A program made the translations under genes and the position numbers. Positions 20,385-27,890 of a DNA stretch of 64,000 nt are shown here, one piece after another; the stretch's first letter is position 1, and every line of letters starts with the position of its first letter. The stretch lies in assembly GCA_016793095.1 (NCBI GenBank), contig JAEUJQ010000054.1, forward strand, positions 18,347 to 82,346, given 5' to 3'. The notes under the pieces were generated by a model. That model was not told the DNA's origin. It worked only from the letters and a program-made list of their open reading frames with translations, and searched no databases. This DNA is from Myxococcaceae bacterium. GTDB taxonomy: Bacteria; Myxococcota; Myxococcia; Myxococcales; Myxococcaceae.

Positions 20385-21746
20385 TCAGTGGGCGGTCCAG
20401 GCGATCGACTTCAGATCGACGCCTTCTTTCGCCATCTCGTACAAGGGCGACATGTCGCGCAGCTTCTTCACGGCGCGGGTGACGAGGTCGATCACGTAAT
20501 CGACCTCTTCCTGCGTGGTGAAGCGCCCCAGCCCGAAGCGGATCGACGAGTGCGCCATGTCTTCGTCGACGCCCAGGGCGCGCAGCACGTAGCTGGGCTC
20601 GAGGGACGCCGAGGTGCACGCCGAGCCTGAGCTCACCGCGACGTCCTTGATGGCCATCATCATCGCCTCGCCCTCGACGTAGGCGAACGAGACGTTGAGG
20701 TTGCCGGGCAACCGGTGCTCCACGGAGCCGTTCACCGTCAGGAGATCGAGGTTCTTCGACAGGCCGGCCCAGAGGCGATCTCGCAGCGCCGCGACGCGGC
20801 TCGCCTCGGTGGCCAGCTCGCTCTTCGCGATCTCGGCGGCGGCTCCGAAGCCCACGATGCCGGCGACGTTGAGCGTGCCCGAGCGCATGCCCCGCTCATG
20901 ACCGCCGCCGTCGATCTGCGCGCCGAGGCGAACGCGTGGCTTGCGGCGCACGTACAGCGCGCCGACGCCCTTGGGCCCGTACATCTTGTGCGCGGTGAGC
21001 GAGACGAGGTCGGCCTTCACCGCCTCGACGTCGAACGGGATCTTGCCGATGCCCTGCACCGCGTCGGTGTGGAAGAGCACGCCCTTCTCCCGGCAGATCT
21101 TCCCGATCTCGGCGAGGGGCTGGACGACGCCGATCTCGTTGTTGGCGAACATGATGCTGACGAGGATCGTCTTGTCGGTGATCGCCGCGCGCAGCTGGTC
21201 GAGATCGACGAGCCCGTCCTTCTTCGGGGCCAGGTAGGTGACGCGGGCGCCGACGCGGGTCTTGTCGATCCACCGCTTCAGCACCTCGTCCTTCTCGAGC
21301 TCGTGCTTGATCTCCAGCGTCGCGAGCTCCTCGGCCGCGACGTCGCGCCCGGTGAGCTCCATGAGCCGCTGCAGCTTCAGCTCGTCGAGGCGATCGAGGC
21401 GCTGCCGCTCGAGCCGCTTGCAGGTGTCGAGCACGGCCTTGTGCTCGGTGGACATCGTGACGATGTGGTCGCCCTTGTCCTTGTAGAACTCCACCACGCC
21501 CTTGATGGCGAGGTTGTTCGACTCGGTCGCGCCGGAGGTGAAGACGAGCTCCTTGTCCGACGCGCCGATGAGCGCCGCCACCTGCTTGCGGGCCTTCTCG
21601 ACCGCCGCCTCGGCCTTCCACCCGAAGGCGTGATTGCGCGAAGCCGCGTTGCCGAAGTCGTCGGTGAAGTACGGCTTCATTGCCTCCAACACGCGCGGGT
21701 CCATCGGCGTGGTGGAGTGGTAATCCATGAAGATCGGCAGCTTCAT
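20385..21746 (-). CDS. iscS: Cysteine desulfurase IscS with internal insertion
   Basis: A 453-residue PLP enzyme that takes sulfur from cysteine for Fe-S clusters and tRNA thiolation. N-terminal [20 protein letters not shown] fixes the start at ATG 21744-21746; longer in-frame codons up to 21857 read through the promoter. PLP lysine is in [12 protein letters not shown]; the active Cys loop is [10 protein letters not shown]. It is about 50 residues longer than the usual 404. The extra residues lie at about 114-163, between CKRLE and ARVTYLAP, and are charged and helical. First gene of the isc operon; no iscR gene is next to it. Confidence 0.94.
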   Translation of the reverse strand: MKLPIFMDYHSTTPMDPRVLEAMKPYFTDDFGNAASRNHAFGWKAEAAVEKARKQVAALIGASDKELVFTSGATESNNLAIKGVVEFYKDKGDHIVTMSTEHKAVLDTCKRLERQRLDRLDELKLQRLMELTGRDVAAEELATLEIKHELEKDEVLKRWIDKTRVGARVTYLAPKKDGLVDLDQLRAAITDKTILVSIMFANNEIGVVQPLAEIGKICREKGVLFHTDAVQGIGKIPFDVEAVKADLVSLTAHKMYGPKGVGALYVRRKPRVRLGAQIDGGGHERGMRSGTLNVAGIVGFGAAAEIAKSELATEASRVAALRDRLWAGLSKNLDLLTVNGSVEHRLPGNLNVSFAYVEGEAMMMAIKDVAVSSGSACTSASLEPSYVLRALGVDEDMAHSSIRFGLGRFTTQEEVDYVIDLVTRAVKKLRDMSPLYEMAKEGVDLKSIAWTAH

Positions 21747-21766
21747 CTTGAGAGTCGCTTTCAAAA

Positions 21767-21783
21767 TGGACCAGCCAGGTCCA
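21767..21783. promoter_or_regulatory. Inverted repeat TGGAC-N7-GTCCA, isc leader
   Basis: TGGAC CAGCCAG GTCCA is a perfect 5-base inverted repeat (6 with the adjoining C/G). It lies in the iscS leader, just downstream of the probable transcription start. It shares arms and spacing with 21815-21831, 48 bases away centre to centre. Confidence 0.6.
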
Positions 21784-21796
21784 GAATCACGGTTTT

Positions 21797-21826
21797 GTCG
21801 TAGCGGCGGAGATGTGGACCCGTCAA
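21797..21826 (-). promoter_or_regulatory. Possible isc operon promoter
   Basis: On the minus strand TTGACG (21821-21826) is followed after 18 bases by TACGAC (21797-21802). The -10 matches only three of six, as in many GC-rich genomes. The -35 lies inside the spacer of the inverted repeat at 21815-21831, so a bound regulator would block it. Confidence 0.4.
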
Positions 21827-21831
21827 GTCCA
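21815..21831. promoter_or_regulatory. Inverted repeat TGGAC-N7-GTCCA, isc -35 region
   Basis: TGGAC CCGTCAA GTCCA extends to eight-base arms ATGTGGAC/GTCCACAT (21812-21834). The spacer carries the complement of TTGACG, the candidate -35. It matches the leader copy at 21767-21783 in arms and N7 spacing. Confidence 0.65.
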
Positions 21832-22023
21832 CATTGACCTCCGTCACGGTCTCTCAAGAACGTCAGGGTGTTGCGCCGCCGCTTCGGACTGGTCGCGGTG
21901 TTCCGTGCTGGGGCGCGCTGAACTGGCCCACCCGTCCGCCCCCCCTCGGGTTTGAAGGGGTTTGGACCGCGGCACGGGTGTCGCTCAGGCCCAGCCCCGT
22001 CCCACCCTCATCACGGAGCGCCC

Positions 22024-23559
22024 ATGTCCCGCCCACCCAACGCGAAGGATCTGCCCTCGGTCGTTGTCTCCGAGGTCGAGCCCACCCGGTACACGCAGGG
22101 CTGGCGCCGCGGGAAGCCCGAGGAGGACCCCGACAAGCTCAAGCGCTGGGGCGTCATCTCGGCGCGGCCGAGCGAGTTCCTGATCCGCATGCGCGGCGGT
22201 GACGTGATCACGAGCGGGCAGGGCGCCACCGTCTTCAAGTGGCCGTGGGACTCGGTGGCGATCGTCCCCACCACCGTGCAGCGGCTCACCTTCACGGCCG
22301 ATCAGATCACCATGGAGAAGGTCGGCGTGAAGGTGACGGGCATCGTCGTCTACCGCATCGCCGAGCCGCTCATCGCGTTCCGCATGCTGAACTTCAGCTT
22401 CCCCGAGCGCGCCCAGGAGAAGCTGGCGCTGATGATGGAGGAGATGTGCATCGGCGCGACCCGGCGCCTGGTGGCGAACCTCACCCTCGAGGAGTGCCTT
22501 ACCCGCCGGAAGGACGCGCTCGCCTCGGAGCTGGTGCGCGAGGTCGCGCCGGTCGTCTCGGGCAACGGACAGCTCGAAGACTCGACCAACCGCGGCTGGG
22601 GCGTGATCGTCGACACCATCGAGATCCAGGACGTGCGCGTCACCTCGCAGCAGGTGTTCGCGAACATGCAGGCGCGGTTCCGCCAGGAGCAGGAGCGGGT
22701 GGCCCGCGAGGCCGAGCTGGTGAAGCAGCGGTCGATCAAGCTCAACGAGGCGTCCACCGAGCAGGAGGTCGAGCTCTCGCGCGTCGCCGCGCAGACCGAG
22801 ATCCGCCGCAAGAAGCAGGTCGCCGAGGAGGACGCGCGGCTCGAGAAGATCCACGGTGACGCGCGGGTCGAGGAGCAGCGCCTCGCGCAGGAGCGACTCA
22901 ACCGCGCCAACCAGGTCGCCGCCGAGCGCGAGTTCCAGCTCGCGAAGATCCACGCGGAGCAGGAGGTGCGGCAGCGCAAGCAGCTCGCTGACGAGGCCGC
23001 CGCCCTCGAGGCCGCCCAGGCCCAGGCCCGGCTCGCCGAGGCCAGGGTGGCCGCCGAGGAGAAGCTCGCGCTCGACAAGCAGCTCGCCGACGCCCGCCTG
23101 CAGCAGGAGCGCCTGCGCAACGAGGTCGAGGTCGCGCGCCTCGAGGCAGAAGCGGAGCAGGCCCGCCACTCGGCGCGGGTCGCCGAGGAGCAGCAGCAGG
23201 CCGAGCTCATGCGCTCACGCTCGGACGTCGCCGAAGCGAAGCGCCAGCTCGCCGAGATCGAGGCGAAGACGGTCGAGCTCGAGGTCAAGAAGCAGGAGCT
23301 CCTGTCGAAGCTCGAGCTCGATCGCGCCGCGCGCTTCAAGGAGATCGAGAACACCCTGTCGCCCGAAGCCATTCAGCTCGCCATCGCGCACAAGCTGCCG
23401 GAGCTCGCCCAGGCCTTCCAGCAGAAGATGGGCGAGGTGCACGTCACCGCCGTCGATGGCGCCAACCCGTTCGGGTACATCGCTGCGGCCGTCGAGGGCG
23501 TCATGGGGCTCGCCCGCAGCGCCGGCCTCGAGCTGCCGAAGAAACCCACGGACTCGTGA
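22024..23559 (+). CDS. SPFH/Band 7 (flotillin-like) coiled-coil protein
   Basis: A 511-residue protein with an SPFH/Band 7 domain at about residues 50-220 (from FLIRMRGGDVITSGQGATVF to VIVDTIEIQDVRVTS) and a long Ala/Glu/Arg-rich coiled coil from about 220 to 450. No membrane segment is obvious, so it may attach peripherally or through partners. SPFH proteins form membrane-associated oligomers; no specific role can be given. It is divergent from the isc operon with a 277-base gap and lies 44 bases before the DsbD-like gene. Confidence 0.85.
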   Translation: MSRPPNAKDLPSVVVSEVEPTRYTQGWRRGKPEEDPDKLKRWGVISARPSEFLIRMRGGDVITSGQGATVFKWPWDSVAIVPTTVQRLTFTADQITMEKVGVKVTGIVVYRIAEPLIAFRMLNFSFPERAQEKLALMMEEMCIGATRRLVANLTLEECLTRRKDALASELVREVAPVVSGNGQLEDSTNRGWGVIVDTIEIQDVRVTSQQVFANMQARFRQEQERVAREAELVKQRSIKLNEASTEQEVELSRVAAQTEIRRKKQVAEEDARLEKIHGDARVEEQRLAQERLNRANQVAAEREFQLAKIHAEQEVRQRKQLADEAAALEAAQAQARLAEARVAAEEKLALDKQLADARLQQERLRNEVEVARLEAEAEQARHSARVAEEQQQAELMRSRSDVAEAKRQLAEIEAKTVELEVKKQELLSKLELDRAARFKEIENTLSPEAIQLAIAHKLPELAQAFQQKMGEVHVTAVDGANPFGYIAAAVEGVMGLARSAGLELPKKPTDS

Positions 23560-23603
23560 ATCTCCCTGAAACCCCCGGGCCTCTGATTACATAGGGACCC
23601 GGT

Positions 23604-25157
23604 ATGGGACGACTTCAGGTTCTTGGCATCGCGGTGTTGGCGGCGGTCGGCCTGGCGGTCGTGCCCGAGCTCTTGCCGACCGGACCCTCGAACACCCTCG
23701 ATCCGACGAAGCTGCTCGAGTCTGGCCAGTGGATGATCGCCGCCGGGCTCGTCTTCGCCGGCGGCCTGCTGACGTCGCTGACGCCGTGTGTCTACCCGCT
23801 GATCCCGATCACCGTCGGAGTCTTCGGGGCCCGGCAGGCCTCGAGCCGCGGGCGCGCCTTCGTCCTCACCAGTGCGTACGTGAACGGCATGGGCCTCGTC
23901 TTCGCCATCCTCGGCGTGGTGGCGGGCATGACGGGCAAGGCCTTCGGCTCGGCCCTCGGTAACCCGTGGGTCGTCACCGGCCTCGCGCTCTTCATGCTGG
24001 TGCTCGCGTCGTCGATGTTCGGCGCCTTCGAGCTCGCCCTGCCGTCGGGGCTGGCGCTCAAGTTGAACAACGTGGGCGGCGGAGGCCTCCTCGGCGCGCT
24101 GCTCATGGGCTCGGTGGCGGGGTTCCTCGCGGCGCCCTGCACCGGCCCGACGCTCGCGGGACTCCTGGCGTGGATCTCGAAGACGCAGGATCCGACGCTC
24201 GGTGGGCTGCTGCTCTACGTCTACGCCCTCGGCATCGGCGTGCCCTTCTTCATCATCGGCGTCTTCACGGTGCGGCTGCCCAAGGGCGGCGTGTGGATGG
24301 AGTGGGTGAAGAGCATCTTCGGCGTCGCGCTGCTGGCCCTCGCCGCCTCCTACCTGCGCGACGCGTTCCCCTCGATCCGGACGGCGCTCGAAGGCCTCGG
24401 CATCGCGACGGGCAAGGCCTTCGGCATCGGGATCGCCTCGGTGCTCGCCTTCGTCGGCGTGCTGCTGGGCGCGATCCACCTGTCCTTCAAGGAGAAGGGC
24501 GAGTGGCCGCTCAAGGCCGTCGGCGTCACCGCCGTGGTGATGGCGTTCCTGCTGCGCATGTCGGCCGGCGCCGCGCCCGAGCCGGTGAAGGTCGATCCCC
24601 AGCTCGCCGACCAGCGCGCCCTGATCGAGCGGGAGATCGCCGAGCTCGATCGGCAGCTCGGCCTCGAGACTGACCAGGAGAAGAAGAACGTGCTCGCCGC
24701 CCGGCTGGCCAGCGCGCGCGACGGCCTCGCGAAGCTCAGCGGCGATCAGGTCGAGTTCGAGTGGGGGCTGGTCTTCAAAGCCGAAGAGTCGAAGTCGGCG
24801 GACCCGTTCGACGCCGCGCTCGCGAAGGCCAGGGCGGACTGCAAGCCGGTGATGATCGACTTCTTCGCTGACTGGTGCGCCGCCTGTAAGGAGCTCGACC
24901 AGCACACCTACGTCGCGAAGGAGGTCGCGCACGAGGCCCACCGCTTCGTCACCATCAAGGTCGACGCGACCAACGATCACGAGGTGACGGACAAGCTGTA
25001 CGAGAAGTTCGGCGTGCGCGGCCTGCCGACGGTCGCCTTCGTCAGCCCCACCGGCGAGGTGCTCGACAAGCCCCGCGTCACCGGGTTCATGAAGCCGAAG
25101 GAGTTCCTCTCCGAGATGCAGAAGGTCGCGGTCGCGACATGCACGGCCTCGCCCTGA
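23604..25157 (+). CDS. DsbD-like thiol:disulfide interchange protein
   Basis: A 517-residue membrane protein that passes electrons from cytoplasmic thioredoxin to the periplasm. Residues 45-330 hold about eight helices, with redox Cys in SLTPCVYPLIP and LAAPCTGPTLAG. A coiled-coil-like segment rich in Glu/Arg/Leu (about 340-380) precedes a thioredoxin domain with FFADWCAACKELD. The DsbD N-terminal alpha domain is absent, so it resembles CcdA fused to a thioredoxin. The 3' end overlaps the next gene by 19 bases. Likely needed for cytochrome c maturation or periplasmic thiol reduction; which is unclear. Confidence 0.88.
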   Translation: MGRLQVLGIAVLAAVGLAVVPELLPTGPSNTLDPTKLLESGQWMIAAGLVFAGGLLTSLTPCVYPLIPITVGVFGARQASSRGRAFVLTSAYVNGMGLVFAILGVVAGMTGKAFGSALGNPWVVTGLALFMLVLASSMFGAFELALPSGLALKLNNVGGGGLLGALLMGSVAGFLAAPCTGPTLAGLLAWISKTQDPTLGGLLLYVYALGIGVPFFIIGVFTVRLPKGGVWMEWVKSIFGVALLALAASYLRDAFPSIRTALEGLGIATGKAFGIGIASVLAFVGVLLGAIHLSFKEKGEWPLKAVGVTAVVMAFLLRMSAGAAPEPVKVDPQLADQRALIEREIAELDRQLGLETDQEKKNVLAARLASARDGLAKLSGDQVEFEWGLVFKAEESKSADPFDAALAKARADCKPVMIDFFADWCAACKELDQHTYVAKEVAHEAHRFVTIKVDATNDHEVTDKLYEKFGVRGLPTVAFVSPTGEVLDKPRVTGFMKPKEFLSEMQKVAVATCTASP

Positions 25158-25582
25158 TCCTGGCGCTCGCCGCCGACGCCGGGGTGGCGCCGCGCGACGA
25201 GGTCCTCACGCTCGTGCAGAAGCAGGTGGCGGCGTGGAACCGGGGCGATCTCGACGGCTTCTGCGCGGTGTACGCCGATGACGCCGTCTTCGTGACGCCT
25301 CCACGCGCCGCGCAGGCCGACGCGGGCGTGAGCGCCTCTGACGGGGTGACGCGCGGCCGCGCCGAGGTGCTCGCCCGCTACAAGAAGCGGTACCCGGACG
25401 GGAAGGCGATGGGCCAGCTCGCGATCGAGCCGTGGGACGTGCGCGAGACGAGGGACACGGTGTCGATCTCGGCGAAGTGGACGCTGCGGTACCCGGACAA
25501 GCCGGCGCTCAGCGGCAACACGGTGATCGTCCTCCTGCGCGGCGCCGGCGGCTGGCGCATCGTGCACGACGCGTCGATGTGA
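25139..25582 (+). CDS. NTF2-like (SgcJ/EcaC, DUF4440) secreted protein
   Basis: A 147-residue protein with the NTF2-like fold typical of DUF4440 proteins (AAWNRGDLDGFCAVYADDAVFVTP; LLRGAGGWRIVHDASM). A short N-terminal hydrophobic stretch (MHGLALILALAADAG) may be a signal. It overlaps the DsbD-like gene by 19 bases, so translation is probably coupled. These domains bind small ligands or catalyse minor reactions; the ligand is unknown. A 20-bp minisatellite starts at its 3' end, and its last codons resemble the repeat unit. Confidence 0.75.
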   Translation: MHGLALILALAADAGVAPRDEVLTLVQKQVAAWNRGDLDGFCAVYADDAVFVTPPRAAQADAGVSASDGVTRGRAEVLARYKKRYPDGKAMGQLAIEPWDVRETRDTVSISAKWTLRYPDKPALSGNTVIVLLRGAGGWRIVHDASM

Positions 25583-25803
25583 GCCGCAGGACGTGTCGAG
25601 CTGCGCCCCACGAGCGTCGAGGGAGCCCCACGAGCGTCGAGGGAGCCCCACGAGCGTCGAGGGAGCCGCACGAGCGTCGAGGGACCCTCACGAGCGTCGA
25701 GGGACCCCACGAGCGTCGAGGGGAGCCCACGATGCGCCGAGGTGAGCCGCACGACGCGCCGATGCGAGGCCGCAGGACGTGTCGAGGTGAGCCGCACGAC
25801 GGC
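25578..25803. repeat. 20-bp minisatellite, about 10 copies
   Basis: Units end in CGTCGA or CGCCGA and have the form GGGAGCCCCACGAGCGTCGA. Copies at 25621, 25641, 25661 and 25681 are exactly 20 bases; the first two are identical. Outer copies vary from 19 to 23 bases and diverge toward GAGCCGCACGACG. The last codons of the preceding gene (GTGCACGACGCGTCGATG) match the unit, so the array may have spread from the gene end. The 333-base gap (25583-25915) contains this array and no gene that I can support. Confidence 0.85.
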
Positions 25804-25915
25804 GCCCCCTGGCCGCGCGAGCCGGCGAGGGCGGAGGACCGCGCCACCGTGCCTCAACCCTCGAGCAGCGCGCCGAGGGTCGCGCCGCGACCGCAGGTGG
25901 AATACGACGCAGCGG

Positions 25916-26860
25916 ATGCGTCACCTCGTCCTCGTCGCCCTCGTGTCGTGCGCGCCCCGCCCGGGTCAGCTCTTCGTGCCCGTGGGCGCTGGCGACGCGG
26001 GCGAGGCGTCCACGTCCGACGCGGGGCTCACCTGCGCGCCCACCTGCGCGGCGTGGACGAACCCGAGGTCGGTCGGGCTGGTCCTCTCGCCGGTCGTCGA
26101 GCTGTCGGGCCTCGTCGCGAGTCGCCGGCAGAGCGGGGTGCTGTTCGCCCACAACGACTCGGGTGACTCGGCGCGCTTCTGGGCGCTGTCGGTCTCGAGC
26201 GCGGCCATCCTCCAGGAGTTCACCGTGCAGGGCGCGACCAACCGCGACTGGGAGGATCTCGGCTACGGCCCCTGCGGCGACGCGGGCACCTGCCTCTTCG
26301 TCGGCGACATCGGCGACAACAACCGCGTGCGCACCGACTATGCCGTCTACGTCGTCCCCGAGCCGCGGGTGACGCCGGGCGGCGCAATGATGGCCGTGCC
26401 CGGCGAGCGGCTGCCCTTCCAGTACCCCAACGCCGACAAGCACAACGCCGAGGCGCTGATCGTCGACCCGTCCTCCGGGCGCCCCTACGTGCTGACGAAG
26501 GAGCCCGGCGGACAGGCGAGCCTGGCCTTCCGCTTTCCGCTGCCGCTGACGCCCGGCGTCCAGGTCACCCTCGAGCCGGTGGCGACGCTGCCGGTGCCCA
26601 CGCCCACCGATCTGCAGCTCACCGGCGCCGACGTGAGCCCCTGCGGTGACGCGCTGCTGCTGCGCACGTACAACCGGCTCGTCCTCCTGCGCGCCGACGG
26701 CGGCCTCGAGTCGGCCTTCGCGGCCGCGCCCCAGAGCGTGCCCGTGGCCCAGGAGGGGCAGGGCGAGGCGGTCGCGTTCGCTGCCGACGGGCGCTCGTAC
26801 TTCACCGCGAGCGAGACGCTCACCACCGCGCCCGATCTCTTCCAGTCGTCCTGCCGATGA
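25916..26860 (+). CDS. Hypothetical lipoprotein (beta-propeller-like)
   Basis: A 314-residue protein with a short signal (MRHLVLVALVSC, Cys12), starting at ATG 25916. The body contains repeated patterns such as SGVLFAHNDSGDSARFWALS, GTCLFVGDIGDNNRV and HNAEALIVDPSSGRPYVLT, which look like beta-propeller blades. I cannot give a family. An open frame extends upstream through the minisatellite but lacks a signal peptide there, so ATG 25916 is preferred. Its TGA overlaps the next ATG (ATGA). Confidence 0.75.
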   Translation: MRHLVLVALVSCAPRPGQLFVPVGAGDAGEASTSDAGLTCAPTCAAWTNPRSVGLVLSPVVELSGLVASRRQSGVLFAHNDSGDSARFWALSVSSAAILQEFTVQGATNRDWEDLGYGPCGDAGTCLFVGDIGDNNRVRTDYAVYVVPEPRVTPGGAMMAVPGERLPFQYPNADKHNAEALIVDPSSGRPYVLTKEPGGQASLAFRFPLPLTPGVQVTLEPVATLPVPTPTDLQLTGADVSPCGDALLLRTYNRLVLLRADGGLESAFAAAPQSVPVAQEGQGEAVAFAADGRSYFTASETLTTAPDLFQSSCR

Positions 26861-27429
26861 GCTGGAAGGGCCGGCTCGGCTGGGCGCTCGCCCGCGTCGT
26901 CCAGACCGTCGGGGCCGCCAGCGCTGCGCCACGCCGCCACCTCGACGAGCGCGAGCGGCGGATCCTCGAGGCGATCTTCGGCCCGGCCCTCGACACCGGC
27001 GCCATCGAGGTGCGCGAGGCGCTCGAGGGGCTCATCAACGTGAGCCGGCGCGCGTTCGTGATCGAGAACACCATGTACCTGCCGCTCCCCGTCCGGGCCG
27101 TGCCCACGCACCTGCTCGTGCACGAGGCGACGCACGTCTGGCAGTTCCAGAACGGAGGGCACGCGTACATCACCGACTCCCTCGCGGCGCAGTCCTTCGG
27201 TGACGGCTACCAGCTCGAGAAGGGCCTGCTGCAGGGCAGGAGCTGGGCCGAGCTCAACTGCGAGCAGCAGGCGACCCTCGTCGAGCACGCGTGGGAGCAG
27301 GGGTGCTTCGAGGGGCGGCCGCTCGTGATCCGCGGGGGGGATTGGACGCACGCCTTCGACGCCGCGCGGACCGAGTGGCGCGCCGGCCGGGGCGCGGCCT
27401 TCACTTCCGCCGGAACACGCGGTCGATGA
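26857..27429 (+). CDS. HExxH-motif protein (possible zinc peptidase)
   Basis: A 190-residue protein with the motif HLLVHEATHVWQFQ at about residues 87-100, an HExxH-type zinc site with the glutamate base in place. Such HEATHVWQ motifs occur in DUF4157-like and related peptidase-like domains. It lacks a signal peptide. A third zinc ligand is not evident, so activity is uncertain. It overlaps the preceding lipoprotein by four bases and overlaps the convergent gene 27401-27889 by 29 bases. Function unknown. Confidence 0.7.
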   Translation: MSWKGRLGWALARVVQTVGAASAAPRRHLDERERRILEAIFGPALDTGAIEVREALEGLINVSRRAFVIENTMYLPLPVRAVPTHLLVHEATHVWQFQNGGHAYITDSLAAQSFGDGYQLEKGLLQGRSWAELNCEQQATLVEHAWEQGCFEGRPLVIRGGDWTHAFDAARTEWRAGRGAAFTSAGTRGR

Positions 27430-27889
27430 CGATCGGCTCCTTGCCGTCCGGGAGCAGGCTGATCCGGTAGGTCATCAGCCCGTCCTCGCCCAGCCACCGC
27501 CTCAGGTTGATGCCCGACTTCTTCGCGTCGTCCGTCATCCGCCCGGTCGAGACGAACACGCCGTCTTCGAGCACCGTCGTGTACGAGAACTCGTCGCCGA
27601 AGAACTCGTCCTTCGTCAGCGTCTTTCCATCGAGGACGATCTGGTAGCGCTTCTTCGCGATCGTCCCGTCGATCTCCAGGAAGAGGGTGCCGTTGTTCAC
27701 GCGGATCCGGTGAATCGGTCGCACCGACTTCGCCGCCTTGCGCACGAACCAGTTGATGCCCAGCTTCTCGAGGATCGGCGCGGTGTCGGTCGACTTCTCG
27801 AGGTCCAGCTGCCAGACCCCCTCGAGCGGGTGCGAGGACACGCCGGCGTCGGGGGTCTGGGCCAGCACCAGCAGGAGCAGCGCGGTCAC
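27401..27889 (-). CDS. Hypothetical secreted protein
   Basis: A 162-residue protein with an N-terminal signal (MTALLLLVLAQTPDAG). The body starts HPLEGVWQLDLEKSTD, then beta-strand-rich segments (HRIRVNNGTLFLEIDG, KKRYQIVLDGKTLTKDEFFG) that resemble a lipocalin-like barrel; this is fold-level similarity only. It ends in VIDRVFRRK. It starts one base beyond the end of the PlsB gene, so they are likely one transcript. It overlaps the convergent 26857-27429 gene by 29 bases. Confidence 0.7.
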   Translation of the reverse strand: MTALLLLVLAQTPDAGVSSHPLEGVWQLDLEKSTDTAPILEKLGINWFVRKAAKSVRPIHRIRVNNGTLFLEIDGTIAKKRYQIVLDGKTLTKDEFFGDEFSYTTVLEDGVFVSTGRMTDDAKKSGINLRRWLGEDGLMTYRISLLPDGKEPIVIDRVFRRK

Positions 27890-27890
27890 G

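Noticed and set aside
25578..25803. CRISPR array
   Set aside because: The 20-bp units are adjacent without unique spacers; no cas gene is in the window. It is a tandem repeat.
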